Shown here: piece after piece, positions 33,332-42,049 of the stretch | How positions within the stretch are numbered: the stretch's first letter is position 1 | Layout of the letters: every line of letters begins with the position of its first letter | Origin: Hamadaea flava | GTDB lineage: Bacteria; Actinomycetota; Actinomycetes; Mycobacteriales; Micromonosporaceae | NCBI RefSeq assembly: GCF_024172085.1 | Contig: NZ_JAMZDZ010000001.1 | Location: 1,054,001-1,118,000 of the forward strand | DNA: 64,000 nucleotides | Reading direction: 5' to 3' | Program-made: the position numbers and the translations under genes | Notes under the pieces: generated by a model | Databases searched by the model: none | Seen by the model: only the letters and a program-made list of their open reading frames with translations | What the model was told of the DNA's origin: nothing

Positions 33332-34006
33332 GTGACTGACCTGCATGTGCTGCGCGTCTTCTGCGCGCCCGGCGACACCGGCGGCAATCGGCTCGGCGTC
33401 ATCCTCGACGGCGAGCAGATCCCTGGGGAGCCCGATCGTCAGGAGGTGGCGCGGGAGCTGGGCTTCAGCGAGACCGTCTTCGTCGACGACCTCTCCGACG
33501 CCGTCCTCGACATCTACACGCCGAGCACCCGACTGCCGTTCGCGGGGCATCCGCTGGTCGGCACGGCCTGGTTGCTGCGTCGTGAAGTGCATGCGCTGGA
33601 GTTGTTGCGCCCGGCCGCCGGCGAGGTGCCGACGCGGCAGGAGGGCGAGCTGAGCTGGATCTCCAGCCAGCCGAGCTGGGCGACGGGGCGCCGTACACAG
33701 CAGTTCGGGTCGGCCGAAGAGGTCGACGCGCTGCCCACCCCACCGCTGGGCGAGGGCTGGCTGTACGCCTGGGCCTGGGCGGACGAGGCCGCCGGCGAGG
33801 TCCGGGCGCGCGGCTTCCCCCGGCGCAACGACGGCATCGTGGAGGACGAGGCGACCGGCGCGGCCGCCATCACGCTGACCGGCGAGCTGAAGCGGGATCT
33901 GACGATCCGCCAGGGCATCGGTTCCCAGATCCTGACCCGCTACCTCGATCCCGAGACGGTCGAGTTGGGCGGCCGCGTCGTCCTGGACGAGGTACGCCGC
34001 CTCTGA
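33332..34006 (+). CDS. PhzF-family isomerase-like protein
   Basis: A 224-residue DapF-fold protein of the PhzF family. FCAPGDTGGNRLGVIL, the catalytic-type glutamate in GFSETVFV, LPFAGHPLVGTAWLL and EDEATGAAAITL are family blocks. It is shorter than the usual 260-280 residues, lacking part of the central region. GTG at 33332 is six bases after a TAGGCT box (leaderless). It is divergent from the ATP-grasp/MaoC operon (112-base gap) and ends seven bases from the convergent ArsR gene. Confidence 0.82.
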   Translation: MTDLHVLRVFCAPGDTGGNRLGVILDGEQIPGEPDRQEVARELGFSETVFVDDLSDAVLDIYTPSTRLPFAGHPLVGTAWLLRREVHALELLRPAAGEVPTRQEGELSWISSQPSWATGRRTQQFGSAEEVDALPTPPLGEGWLYAWAWADEAAGEVRARGFPRRNDGIVEDEATGAAAITLTGELKRDLTIRQGIGSQILTRYLDPETVELGGRVVLDEVRRL

Positions 34007-34012
34007 CCGGCG

Positions 34013-35002
34013 TCAGCCCCGCTGGCCGCGCAGCAGGGCGCGGCCGAGCGTCGTGACCTGGTGCACCATGCGATTGCCGTCGCGGCGGCTCGTCAGCAGT
34101 CCCGCCTCGCGCAGCACGGCCGCCTGCTCGCTCGCCGACGCCACCGAGATACCGGCCCGGCGAGCGAGGTCGGTCGTGCTGCGGCCGTCGTCGGCCGTCG
34201 CGCTCAGCAACACCGAGCGCGTCTGGCCGATCAGCGCGGCCAGACCGGACCGCCGATCGTCAGCGGTGTCCGGCAACAGGTCGAAGCGGCGCTCGACCGG
34301 ATACACCAGGACCGGGTCGGCGCTCTCCTCGAACATGGTCATCGGATGGTGGATCCCGAAGTACGCCGGGACCAGCAGCAGGCCGCGGCCCCGCAACGAG
34401 ATCTCCTGATCGGGATGGCTGGGTACGCGCAGCTCCCCGTCGGAGTACTCGATCATCGGGCGCAGCCCGTCGAGCATCGCCGCCACTCCGCCGCCGGCCA
34501 TCGTCCGGATGCGGATCGAGCGGTCGTGCTCGACGGCCGCCTCGACGACGCGCCGATGGGGTGCGATGGCCAGCTGATGGAAGGTCCGGATCGTGTCGGT
34601 CAGCGAGTGCAGTGCGGCCGGTGAGCCCGCTGCGAGGTCGCGTACGCCGGGCTCCGCGTGCTGGGGAACCGTCATCCGGCGCAGATCCCGCCGCAGGACG
34701 CCGACCGGCGTCGAGCGCATCCGTTCGAGGCCGTCCTCCAGCTTGTGACCGGGCACGATCGGGTTCAGGAAGTCGGGGAAGAACCCCATGGTCGGCGTCA
34801 GCGCCGAGAGCAGACTCATCGCCGGGCTGAGACCCGCGTTCCGCAGCGCACTCGCGGTCGCCCGTCGCCAGCCGGTGAACAGCAGATCGCCTGGCTGACC
34901 TCGGAGCATGTGGATGCTCAGGATCAACTCCCACAGCGGATCAGCCGTCGGCGCGAGGCGTACGCGTGCGATGTCGGCGCTGGTGAAATAGATGCGCAGC
35001 AT
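34013..35002 (-). CDS. ArsR-type winged-helix regulator with long N-terminal domain
   Basis: A 329-residue protein. The last 80 residues form the winged helix: TRSVLLSATADDGRSTTDLA, RRAGISVASASEQAAVLREAGL and TSRRDGNRMVHQVTTLG. The first 240 residues are the domain found in actinobacterial ArsR-like proteins (a DUF5937-type region as I recall), starting MLRIYFTSADIARVRLAPTADPLWE. Such proteins often sit beside transporters, but here the neighbour is PhzF. ATG at 35002, GGGGAG upstream. Confidence 0.85.
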   Translation of the reverse strand: MLRIYFTSADIARVRLAPTADPLWELILSIHMLRGQPGDLLFTGWRRATASALRNAGLSPAMSLLSALTPTMGFFPDFLNPIVPGHKLEDGLERMRSTPVGVLRRDLRRMTVPQHAEPGVRDLAAGSPAALHSLTDTIRTFHQLAIAPHRRVVEAAVEHDRSIRIRTMAGGGVAAMLDGLRPMIEYSDGELRVPSHPDQEISLRGRGLLLVPAYFGIHHPMTMFEESADPVLVYPVERRFDLLPDTADDRRSGLAALIGQTRSVLLSATADDGRSTTDLARRAGISVASASEQAAVLREAGLLTSRRDGNRMVHQVTTLGRALLRGQRG

Positions 35003-35099
35003 GAACGAGACTCCCCGTGTCGGTCACCCTCCGATGTTCGACGCTCGCCGATCCCGCCGGGTTGCGGAAGCGAACTGTCGGTTCGACGCCTTCATTTGT

Positions 35100-35846
35100 T
35101 CAGCGGATGCCGAGCCGATGCCGATCCGATGCCGAGTCACCGTCGACCATGCCGACGAGCCACCTGGCCTCGTCGGCGGTGCCGATGGCGGCCGCGTCCT
35201 CCGGCTGGGCCACATAGTGGCCGATCGCGGCGCGCAGGAAGTCGGGATTGACGAACAGCCAGCCGAGCGGGATGTCGACGGTCTCCTGCGCCAGCCCGAA
35301 CACCGCCGACCCGGTGAGCACCAGGCGCACCGTCGCCGGCCGGTCGATCCGGCGCAGGTACGCGATCTCGTCCCAGCGCACGGTGTGCCGCCGGACGAGG
35401 TGCTGAACGGTGATCCCGGTGGGATCCAGCAGCAGTCGCGGCCGCCGGAGGAAGAACAACGCGACGGTGACCAGCAGCCCCGACACGCCCATGACCGCCG
35501 CAACCGTCCAGTCGAAGGCGTCGCGGACGATTTCCGGGTCGTCACCGAGCGAGGCGGTCGGCACCAGCTCGCCGAGCAGATTGGCGCCGAAGATCGCGAA
35601 CCCGGCCGCAGCTGGACTCGCCGGGATGATGAAGACGCCGTCGGCGACCGTGACGGTCGCCCGCCGAGTGGCCCAGGAGACGAGCAGCATGAAGGCCACG
35701 AGCGGCACGCACAACGGCACCAGGAAGCCGAGAGCGAAGCGCGGCCCCGAATCCGGCCCATACCACCCGGCCTCGTACGCGAGCCGCAGAACGAAGGCCA
35801 GCAGCGCCGACGGAACAGCGGTCCATCGAAGGGCGTTGGAGGTCAC
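35100..35846 (-). CDS. Membrane protein with PH-like domain
   Basis: A 248-residue protein with four hydrophobic helices (ALLAFVLRLAYEAGW, LGFLVPLCVPLVAFMLLVSW, AAAGFAIFGANLLGELV, AVMGVSGLLVTVALFFL) and a cytosolic C-terminal region that reads LLLDPTGITVQHLVRRHTVR, WDEIAYLRRID, a bacterial PH-like (DUF3093-type) strand order. GTG at 35846 overlaps the response-regulator stop by four bases, so it is the third gene of the two-component operon and may be part of its output. Confidence 0.75.
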   Translation of the reverse strand: MTSNALRWTAVPSALLAFVLRLAYEAGWYGPDSGPRFALGFLVPLCVPLVAFMLLVSWATRRATVTVADGVFIIPASPAAAGFAIFGANLLGELVPTASLGDDPEIVRDAFDWTVAAVMGVSGLLVTVALFFLRRPRLLLDPTGITVQHLVRRHTVRWDEIAYLRRIDRPATVRLVLTGSAVFGLAQETVDIPLGWLFVNPDFLRAAIGHYVAQPEDAAAIGTADEARWLVGMVDGDSASDRHRLGIR

Positions 35847-36484
35847 GCCCTAAGGTACGCCAGCACGGCAAGGACTCGCCGGTGCTGATCGCTGTCCTGC
35901 GGCAGTTGGAGCTTGAGGAAGATGTTCGAGACGTGCTTCTCCACCGCGCCTTCGGTGACCACCAGGCGCTTGGCGATCGCCGTGTTCGACGAGCCCTCCG
36001 CCATCAGGCCGAGCACCTCGCGTTCGCGCGGGGTCAGCTCGCCGAGCGGATCGGCCCGGCGGCGCATCATGAGCTGGGCGACGACTTGCGGATCCAGGAC
36101 GGTGCCGCCGGACGCCACCCGGTCGAGCGCGTCGAGGAAGCCGTCCACGTCGACGACCGCGTCCTTGAGGAGGTAGCCGACCGCTCCGCTCGCGTCGGCC
36201 AGCAGATCGTCGGCGTACGCGAGCTCGACGTATTGCGACAGGACGAGGATCGGCGTCTTCGGCACCTTGCGGCGTACCTCGACGGCGGCGCGCAGGCCCT
36301 CGTCGGTGTGTGACGGGGGCATCCGGACGTCGACCACGCTGATGTCCGGTTTCAGCGACAACGCCGCCTCGACGTAGGACGGGCCGTCGGCGACTGCCGC
36401 GACGACCTCGTGACCGGCCTCGGCCAAAAGCCGGACGAGGCCCTCTCGGAGGAGGACCCCGTCCTCGGCGACGATGACACGCAC
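35843..36484 (-). CDS. NarL/LuxR-family response regulator
   Basis: A 213-residue two-component regulator. The receiver domain has VAEDGVLLREGL, the phospho-acceptor Asp in ISVVDVRMPP (about residue 52), and the switch residues ILVLSQY and GYLLKD. The C-terminal LuxR helix-turn-helix is LTPREREVLGLMAEGSSNTA and VEKHVSNIFLKL. It follows the histidine kinase gene by 22 bases and overlaps the membrane-protein gene. Confidence 0.93.
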   Translation of the reverse strand: MRVIVAEDGVLLREGLVRLLAEAGHEVVAAVADGPSYVEAALSLKPDISVVDVRMPPSHTDEGLRAAVEVRRKVPKTPILVLSQYVELAYADDLLADASGAVGYLLKDAVVDVDGFLDALDRVASGGTVLDPQVVAQLMMRRRADPLGELTPREREVLGLMAEGSSNTAIAKRLVVTEGAVEKHVSNIFLKLQLPQDSDQHRRVLAVLAYLRA

Positions 36485-36506
36485 GCCGTAGAGCGTAGCG
36501 AATCGG

Positions 36507-37757
36507 TCAGACCGGCACCTCGGCGATCACCACCGTGGGCCCGCCGGCCGGCGAGTCGACCGCGAATTCGCCGTCCACTGTGGTGAGACGGTCGGCCAGC
36601 CCGGCCAGCCCGTGGCCCTTCGCGGGATGGGCGCCGCCCTGGCCGTTGTCGGAGATCATCACGTAGACGCGGCCGTCCCGCCGGGTCAGCGTGAGCCGGG
36701 CCGCCGTCGCCGTGCTGTGCTTGGCCACGTTCGCCAGCGCCTCGGCGGCGGTGAAGTAGAGCACATTCTCGATCTGGGCGGGCAGCCGCTCGGTGACCTC
36801 CAGGGTCACGTCGACCGGCACCGTCGAGCGACTGGCCAGGGTCGTCAGCGCGGCCGGCAGGCCGCGGTCGGCGAGGATGGGCGGGGCGATGCCCCGCGAC
36901 AGCGCCCGCAGCTCGTCGAGCGTCTCCTTGGCCTGGCCGAGCGCGTCGTCGATGGTGAGCGCGGCGGCCTCGGGGTCGCTGTCGAGCTGACGGCGAGCCC
37001 GGCTCAGCTCCATCGCGAGCCGGATCAACCGCTGCTGTGGCCCGTCGTGGATGTCACGCTCCAGCTTGCGCAGCGCGGTCGCCTCGGCCGACACGGCGGC
37101 CGCCCGGCTGGCGGTCAGGTCCTCGATCCGGCCCTGGATCTCGGCCAGCCGGGTCAGCAGCAACTGGGCGAACGAGGCGTGCGTGACGGCCGCGAACCGC
37201 TGCACGAAGTAGACCGTGAGCAGGCAGAAGATGCCGAGGTAGGTGTAGTAGAGGACCTCGTTGTGCCGGGTGTACTCGCCGAACAGGACCTCGACCACCG
37301 GGTTGGTGTAGTCGTCGGTGTACGGCAGGTACCGCTCCCAGTACCAGTAGGTCAGGCCACCCAGGGCCGCCGCCCACCAGGCGACCGTCAGCACGAAGGA
37401 GAAGATGGCGACCGGCAGGTTCAGGAAGCCGTGCAGCAGGTCCAGCCACGACTGTCCCGAGCGCATCGGGTTGGTGATCCGCCGGAACCAGCCGGCCCTC
37501 TCGGGGGCCTTCCGGTACACCGGTCGCGGTGTCTTATGCCCCGACCACACCTGTAGGCGTACCCGTTGGAGATCGGCGAAGCCGCGCGCGAGCAGCAACG
37601 CGAACGCGAGAATCGCGAACCCGAGGACGATCACCAGCGTGCCGATCCCCAGCCAGAAGAACGGGATCACCAGGACGAAGGTGATGACGGCGACCGGCAG
37701 CGACAGCAGGTTGTACGCGGCGTCGGAGCCGAGACGGCGGAAGATCCTCATGGCCAT
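36507..37757 (-). CDS. NarL-type sensor histidine kinase
   Basis: A 416-residue membrane histidine kinase of the HisKA_3 group. Four to five membrane helices (LSLPVAVITFVLVIPFFWLG, TLVIVLGFAILAFALLLARG, FLNLPVAIFSFVLTVAWWAA, YLGIFCLLTVYFV) sense an unknown signal. The phospho-accepting histidine is in KLERDIHDGPQQRLIRLAMEL (about residue 240), and the ATPase domain has ALANVAKHSTATAARL, ISDNGQGG and GHGLAGLADRL. The start may be the ATG at 37757 or 37751. First gene of the operon with the response regulator. Confidence 0.92.
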   Translation of the reverse strand: MAMRIFRRLGSDAAYNLLSLPVAVITFVLVIPFFWLGIGTLVIVLGFAILAFALLLARGFADLQRVRLQVWSGHKTPRPVYRKAPERAGWFRRITNPMRSGQSWLDLLHGFLNLPVAIFSFVLTVAWWAAALGGLTYWYWERYLPYTDDYTNPVVEVLFGEYTRHNEVLYYTYLGIFCLLTVYFVQRFAAVTHASFAQLLLTRLAEIQGRIEDLTASRAAAVSAEATALRKLERDIHDGPQQRLIRLAMELSRARRQLDSDPEAAALTIDDALGQAKETLDELRALSRGIAPPILADRGLPAALTTLASRSTVPVDVTLEVTERLPAQIENVLYFTAAEALANVAKHSTATAARLTLTRRDGRVYVMISDNGQGGAHPAKGHGLAGLADRLTTVDGEFAVDSPAGGPTVVIAEVPV

Positions 37758-37828
37758 AACGCTAGGGCCTGTACTAGTACGCGAGACATCCCGCCGCCCG
37801 GCGTCCTCATGGTGGGGTTATCCCTACT

Positions 37829-38800
37829 TCACTTCGCGGTCTTGCCTGCGGCGAAGCGCAGCATCTCGACCCGCTGCTGGGTCTGGCCGCCCTCGTGACC
37901 GTTGTACGGCCAGACGACGATCTCCTTCTCCGCCGCGTAATGGTTGTACGCCGCGTAGACGGTCGACGGCGGGCAGATCGCGTCCATCAGCGCGACCGAG
38001 AACAGCGCCGGCGCGGTGGCCCGCGTCGCGAAGTTGACCCCGTCGAAGTAGCTGAGCGTGGTGAAGACCTGGTCGACGTCGTGCCGGCGGGCCTTCAGGT
38101 ACGTGACGATCTCCGAGTAGGGCGCGCCGTCGGTGATCTCCGTCGCGTGGCGGTAGTGGCACAGGAACGGGACGTTGGGCATCGCGGCCACCAGTCCGTC
38201 GACGAGCCCCGCGACCGCGATCGTGATGCCGCCGCCCTGGCTGTCGCCGGTGACGACGACCCGGTCGGCGTCGACCCGCGGATGCGCCCGTACGGTGTCG
38301 ACAGCTCGGACGGCGTCGGAGAACACCCGGCGGTAGTAGTACGTCTCCGGGTCGCCGATGCCCCGCGTCATGAACCCGGGAGCCTGCGGAGCGCCCGAGG
38401 CGTCGGGGTCGGCGGTGTCGCCCGGGTACGCCGGGTTGTAGCCCTGGCCGCGGGTGTCCATGAGCAGGTGGGCGTAGCCGGCGGCGCTCCAGTGCAGCCA
38501 GTCGTGCGGCAGCCCGCGCCCGCCGCTGTAGCCGAGGTAGTTCACCACGCAGGGCAGCGGGCCCTCGATGTGCTTGGGCAGCAGGAACCAGGCCCTCACC
38601 GGCTGGCCGGCGTACCCGCTGAAGGTCACGTCGAACACGTCGACGGTCGCCAGTCCAGCGTCGTAGGGGGTGAAGACCGCGTCGGTGGCGGCCTCACGGG
38701 ACATCGTCAAAGTCTTCGCCCAGAAGGCGTCGAAGTCGGCGGGTTCGACGCGGTCGGGGCGGTATTCACGGAGGCGATCGAGAGGCCAGTCGACGAACAC
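37829..38800 (-). CDS. Acetyl xylan esterase / cephalosporin C deacetylase (CE7)
   Basis: A 323-residue cytosolic alpha/beta hydrolase of carbohydrate esterase family 7. Signatures: the RGQG of MDTRGQGYNP, the nucleophile serine in VVTGDSQGGGITIA (about residue 181), the aspartate in ALMDAICPPSTVYAAYN and the histidine in NGHEGG. These form the CE7 triad. It lacks a signal peptide, so it acts on imported acetylated sugars or small molecules. GTG at 38800 after AAAGGAG. It is divergent from the metal ABC operon, with a Nur-like box in the 111-base gap. Confidence 0.9.
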   Translation of the reverse strand: MFVDWPLDRLREYRPDRVEPADFDAFWAKTLTMSREAATDAVFTPYDAGLATVDVFDVTFSGYAGQPVRAWFLLPKHIEGPLPCVVNYLGYSGGRGLPHDWLHWSAAGYAHLLMDTRGQGYNPAYPGDTADPDASGAPQAPGFMTRGIGDPETYYYRRVFSDAVRAVDTVRAHPRVDADRVVVTGDSQGGGITIAVAGLVDGLVAAMPNVPFLCHYRHATEITDGAPYSEIVTYLKARRHDVDQVFTTLSYFDGVNFATRATAPALFSVALMDAICPPSTVYAAYNHYAAEKEIVVWPYNGHEGGQTQQRVEMLRFAAGKTAK

Positions 38801-38862
38801 GGGCCGCTCCTTTCGGGGAGAGGGGATCTTGAGACACCCTAAACCCCACGTTCAGCTGGAGT

Positions 38863-38883
38863 TATTGCAACTAACTTGCAATA
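38863..38883. promoter_or_regulatory. Nur-box-like metal regulator operator
   Basis: TATTGCAA-N5-TTGCAATA, a perfect 8-bp dyad containing TTGCAA-N5-TTGCAA. That matches the consensus I recall for the nickel-responsive Fur-family regulator Nur of Streptomyces (tTGCAA-N5-tTGCAA). It lies 28 bases upstream of the metal-binding lipoprotein start. The regulator gene is not in the window. Confidence 0.75.
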
Positions 38884-38911
38884 GCCTCCGACCCGGTTTT
38901 AGGCTGCCGTC

Positions 38912-39928
38912 ATGGTCACCTCTCGGCTCCGCCGTGTCCTCACCATTCCGACACTTGTACTACTCGCGACCGGTACCACGCTAGCCGCCTGCGGCGAGTC
39001 CGGCGACACCGGCAGCGGATCAGGTCTGCGCATCGTCACCACCGTCGCCCCGATCACCTCGATCGCCGCCGCCGTGGCAGGCGACAAGGCGCGGATCGAC
39101 GGGCTGGTCCCCGAGGGCACCAACTCCCACACCTTCGAGCCGCCGCCGAGCGCGGCGAAGGTGCTCAGCCAGGCCGACATCGTCTTCGTCAACGGCCTCA
39201 AGCTGGAGGAGCCGACCAAGGAGCTGGCCGAGACCAACCTCAAGAAGGGCGCCAAGATCGTCGAGATCGGCACGACGGTGCTGCCCGAGAGCGACTACAT
39301 CTACGACTTCTCCTTCCCGAAGGAGGACGGCAAGCCCAACCCGCACCTGTGGACCGACCCCACATACGCGATCAAGTACGCGGCCGTCATCCGCGACACC
39401 CTGGTGCAGGCCGACTCCGCCAACGCCGAGGCGTACAAGGCGAACTACACCGTCTTCGAGACCAAGGCGAAGGAGCTGGACGCCGCCCTCCGGGCCGACC
39501 AGGACACGATTCCGGGCGGCCACCGGGAACTGCTCACCTATCACGACGCGTACGCCTATTTCGCGAAGACCTACGGTTGGAAGGTGATCGGCGCGATCCA
39601 GCCGCAGAACTTCGAGGACCCCACCCCGAAGGAGGTGGCCGCGCTGATCGACCAGATCAAGGCGGAGAAGGTCCCCGTGATCTTCGGCTCCGAGGTCTTC
39701 CCGTCCGACGTGCTGGCCGAGATCGGCCGCTCGACCGGCGCCCGATACGAGGACACCCTGCGCGACGACGACCTGCCGGGCAAGCCAGGCGAGACCGACC
39801 ACTCGTGGCTGGGCCTGATGCGCTACGACTACGTCACGATGATCAAGGGGCTGGGCGGCAACCCGGCCAAGCTCCAGGCGCTCGACATCGCGATCGCCAC
39901 GCCGGACAAGGCGGACTACCCGCAATGA
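38912..39928 (+). CDS. Metal ABC transporter substrate-binding lipoprotein (ZnuA/MntA type)
   Basis: A 338-residue exported lipoprotein that captures a divalent metal. The lipobox is TTLAACGES (Cys about residue 29). Metal-ligand motifs: H in GTNSHTFEPPPSAAKVL, H in NPHLWTDPTYA, E in IFGSEVFPSDVL and D in ETDHSWLGLMRYD, the cluster 9 (A-I) pattern; no histidine-rich zinc loop is seen, so Mn, Fe or Ni/Zn cannot be told apart from sequence. First gene of a three-gene importer operon; its stop overlaps the ATPase start by four bases. Confidence 0.9.
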   Translation: MVTSRLRRVLTIPTLVLLATGTTLAACGESGDTGSGSGLRIVTTVAPITSIAAAVAGDKARIDGLVPEGTNSHTFEPPPSAAKVLSQADIVFVNGLKLEEPTKELAETNLKKGAKIVEIGTTVLPESDYIYDFSFPKEDGKPNPHLWTDPTYAIKYAAVIRDTLVQADSANAEAYKANYTVFETKAKELDAALRADQDTIPGGHRELLTYHDAYAYFAKTYGWKVIGAIQPQNFEDPTPKEVAALIDQIKAEKVPVIFGSEVFPSDVLAEIGRSTGARYEDTLRDDDLPGKPGETDHSWLGLMRYDYVTMIKGLGGNPAKLQALDIAIATPDKADYPQ

Positions 39929-40713
39929 CCGGCGTCGACGCGGCTGAGCGCGGCGAGGAACTGGTCCGCCTCGCCGGAGTGCACTTCGGCTACGACCACC
40001 ACGCCGTGCTCCGCGGCGTCGACCTGAGCGTGTGCGAGCGGGACTTCATCGGCGTCGTCGGACCGTCCGGGTCGGGCAAGACCACGCTCCTACGGCTCCT
40101 GCTCGGCACCAACAAACCGCAGCACGGGTCCATCACCCGCAAACCCGGGGTGGCCGTCGGCTACGTGCCGCAGCTCGAGACGGTGAACTGGAACTTCCCC
40201 GTCACCGTGGCCGAGTGCGTACTGATGGCCCGCAAGCAGCGCGGCCTGCCGTGGCCGAGCCGGACGGACAAGGCCGACATCGCGGCCGTCCTCGACCGGC
40301 TCGGCATCGGGCACCTGGCGAACCGCCACATCCGGGAGCTGTCCGGCGGCCAGCAGCAGCGCATGTTCATCGCCCGCGCGCTGCTGCGCCGCCCGCGCCT
40401 GCTGCTCATGGACGAGCCGACGTCCGGTGTGGACGTCGCGAGCCGCCACGACATGCTGCACCTGCTGACGGACCTGCACGCCGAGGGCGTCGCCATCCTG
40501 ATCACCACCCACGACCTCAACGGCGTGGCGTCCCACCTGCCCCGGCTCGTGGCCGTCCACGGCCGCATCGTCGCCGAGGGCACGCCGCGCGAGGTCATCA
40601 CGCCGCCGGTGCTCGAGGAGACCTTCGGCGCGCCGATGCAGGTCCTGGAACATCTCGGCATGCCCGTCGTCCTCGACGTCGAAGGCAACCTGACCCGCTC
40701 CGGGAGCTCCTGA
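39925..40713 (+). CDS. Metal ABC transporter ATP-binding protein
   Basis: A 262-residue ATPase. GPSGSGKTTLLRLLL (Walker A), the Q-loop in VGYVPQLETVNWNFPVTVAE, ELSGGQQQRMFIARAL (signature), LLLMDEPTSGVD (Walker B) and TTHDLN (H-loop) are all intact. The VNWNFP Q-loop context is characteristic of the manganese/zinc/iron family (A-I). The ATG overlaps the stop of the binding-protein gene and the permease gene overlaps this stop by one base. Confidence 0.93.
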   Translation: MTGVDAAERGEELVRLAGVHFGYDHHAVLRGVDLSVCERDFIGVVGPSGSGKTTLLRLLLGTNKPQHGSITRKPGVAVGYVPQLETVNWNFPVTVAECVLMARKQRGLPWPSRTDKADIAAVLDRLGIGHLANRHIRELSGGQQQRMFIARALLRRPRLLLMDEPTSGVDVASRHDMLHLLTDLHAEGVAILITTHDLNGVASHLPRLVAVHGRIVAEGTPREVITPPVLEETFGAPMQVLEHLGMPVVLDVEGNLTRSGSS

Positions 40714-41561
40714 TGGATGTGCTGCTCGATCCGTTCACCTATCCCTTCTTCGTCAAGGGCCTGATCGTCGCCACCATGGCCGGCGGGCTCTGCGGGCTCA
40801 TCGGCGTCTTCATCACGCTGCGCGGGATGAGCTACATCGGGCACGGACTGTCGCACGCCATCTTCGGCGGCTTCGCGGCCAGCTCGATCATCGCCGTGAA
40901 CTACTACCTCGGCGCGGGCCTGTGGGGCCTGGCGTCGGCGCTGGCGATCAACTCGGTCACCAAGCGGCGGCGCATCGGCGCGGACGCGGCGATCGGCGTC
41001 ATCACGACAGCCTCGTTCGCGCTGGGCGTGGCGTTGCTGAAGTTCTACGGCGCCAAGGGGCCGAGCTTCGACGCCGCGCTGTTCGGCAGCGTACTGGGGA
41101 TCACCTACACCGACATGTGGATCCTCGCCGGGGTCTTCCTGTTCGCCGGGCTCGTCGTCTTCCTCAACTACCGGTCGCTGCTGTTCGCGACGTTCGACCC
41201 GGACGTGGCCGACGTGAGCGGCGTACGCGTGGCGCGGGTGGATGCGCTGCTCATGCTGGTGCTGTCGATGTCCATCCTGGCCACCTTGACCGTCATCGGC
41301 GTCACCCTCGTCGCGGCCACGCTCGTAGTGCCCGCAGTCGTCGCCCGGATGCTGACCAACCGGTTCTCCCGCATGCTCGTGCTCTCCACGATCATCGGCG
41401 CGACCTGCGGCTTCGTCGGCATGTACCTGAGCTACCACCTCGACGTGCCGTCCGGAACGACCATCGTGCTGACCGGCGCGGCGGTGTTCGGCGCGGTCAT
41501 GCTGATCACCGGCGGGCGCCGGCTCCAGCGGGCCGGGCAGCTCGACACCCACACGGCCTGA
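40713..41561 (+). CDS. Metal ABC transporter permease
   Basis: A 282-residue permease with eight to nine membrane helices (for example GLIVATMAGGLCGLIGVFIT, GLWGLASALAINSV, MWILAGVFLFAGLVVFLNY, TLTVIGVTLVAATLVVPAVV). MSYIGHGLSHAIFGG is the conserved region of ABC-3 permeases for Mn/Zn/Fe. The A-I-type loop GVRVARVDALLMLVLS follows. ATG at 40713 with GGGAG upstream. Completes the importer controlled by the box at 38863. Confidence 0.92.
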   Translation: MDVLLDPFTYPFFVKGLIVATMAGGLCGLIGVFITLRGMSYIGHGLSHAIFGGFAASSIIAVNYYLGAGLWGLASALAINSVTKRRRIGADAAIGVITTASFALGVALLKFYGAKGPSFDAALFGSVLGITYTDMWILAGVFLFAGLVVFLNYRSLLFATFDPDVADVSGVRVARVDALLMLVLSMSILATLTVIGVTLVAATLVVPAVVARMLTNRFSRMLVLSTIIGATCGFVGMYLSYHLDVPSGTTIVLTGAAVFGAVMLITGGRRLQRAGQLDTHTA

Positions 41562-41694
41562 GGGCGCCTGCTCGGTCGCCCGATCGCCCTGCCGCCCGGC
41601 TCCGACGCCGGCCCGGTCGCCCTGCCGATTGGCGGCGGGCTCTCGACGGGTACGGCCCCGCGCTACGGCCTGGACGGCGTGGGGCAGCCGTAGC

Positions 41695-41771
41695 GGCTGG
41701 CGGCTGGCGGCTGGCGGCTGGCGGCTGGCGGCTGGCGGCTGGCGGCTGGCGGCTGGCGGCTGGCGGCTGGC
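41695..41771. repeat. 7-bp tandem repeat GGCTGGC, 11 copies
   Basis: Eleven perfect head-to-tail copies of GGCTGGC. The length is not a multiple of 3, so no protein frame is kept in phase; copy number is likely to vary by slippage. Confidence 0.95.
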
Positions 41772-41854
41772 GGCGGATGATCTCCGGACGGCCGAGCACC
41801 TATCTGGTTCAAGATCAGGTATCTGGGCTTCCGGAGATCCCTCCTGGAGCCACG

Positions 41855-42049
41855 GAACAGGGCGGCCGAGATCGCGCGGTCAGCCGCACCACCCGGAAAG
41901 GTCGCCCGGGCAGCCGCAGAACAGAGGCGGCCGAGGTCGCGCGGCCGGCCGCAGCACCCGGAAAGGTCGCGCGGGGCACCCGGAAAGGTCGCGCGGGGCA
42001 CCCGGAAAGGTCGCGCGGGGCGCCGCAGCACCCGGAAAGGCCGCGCGGG
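41855..42049. repeat. 22-bp repeat block (CACCCGGAAAGGTCGCGCGG core)
   Basis: Five copies of CACCCGGAAAGG begin at 41890, 41955, 41977, 41999 and 42029; the middle three are exact tandem 22-bp units. A longer segment beginning GAACAG is duplicated 64 bases apart (41855 and 41919). Lies just upstream of the serine-hydrolase gene. Confidence 0.85.

Noticed and set aside
31376-34006. Phenazine biosynthesis cluster
   Set aside because: A PhzF-like gene alone is not evidence; no phzA, B, D, E or G genes are present.
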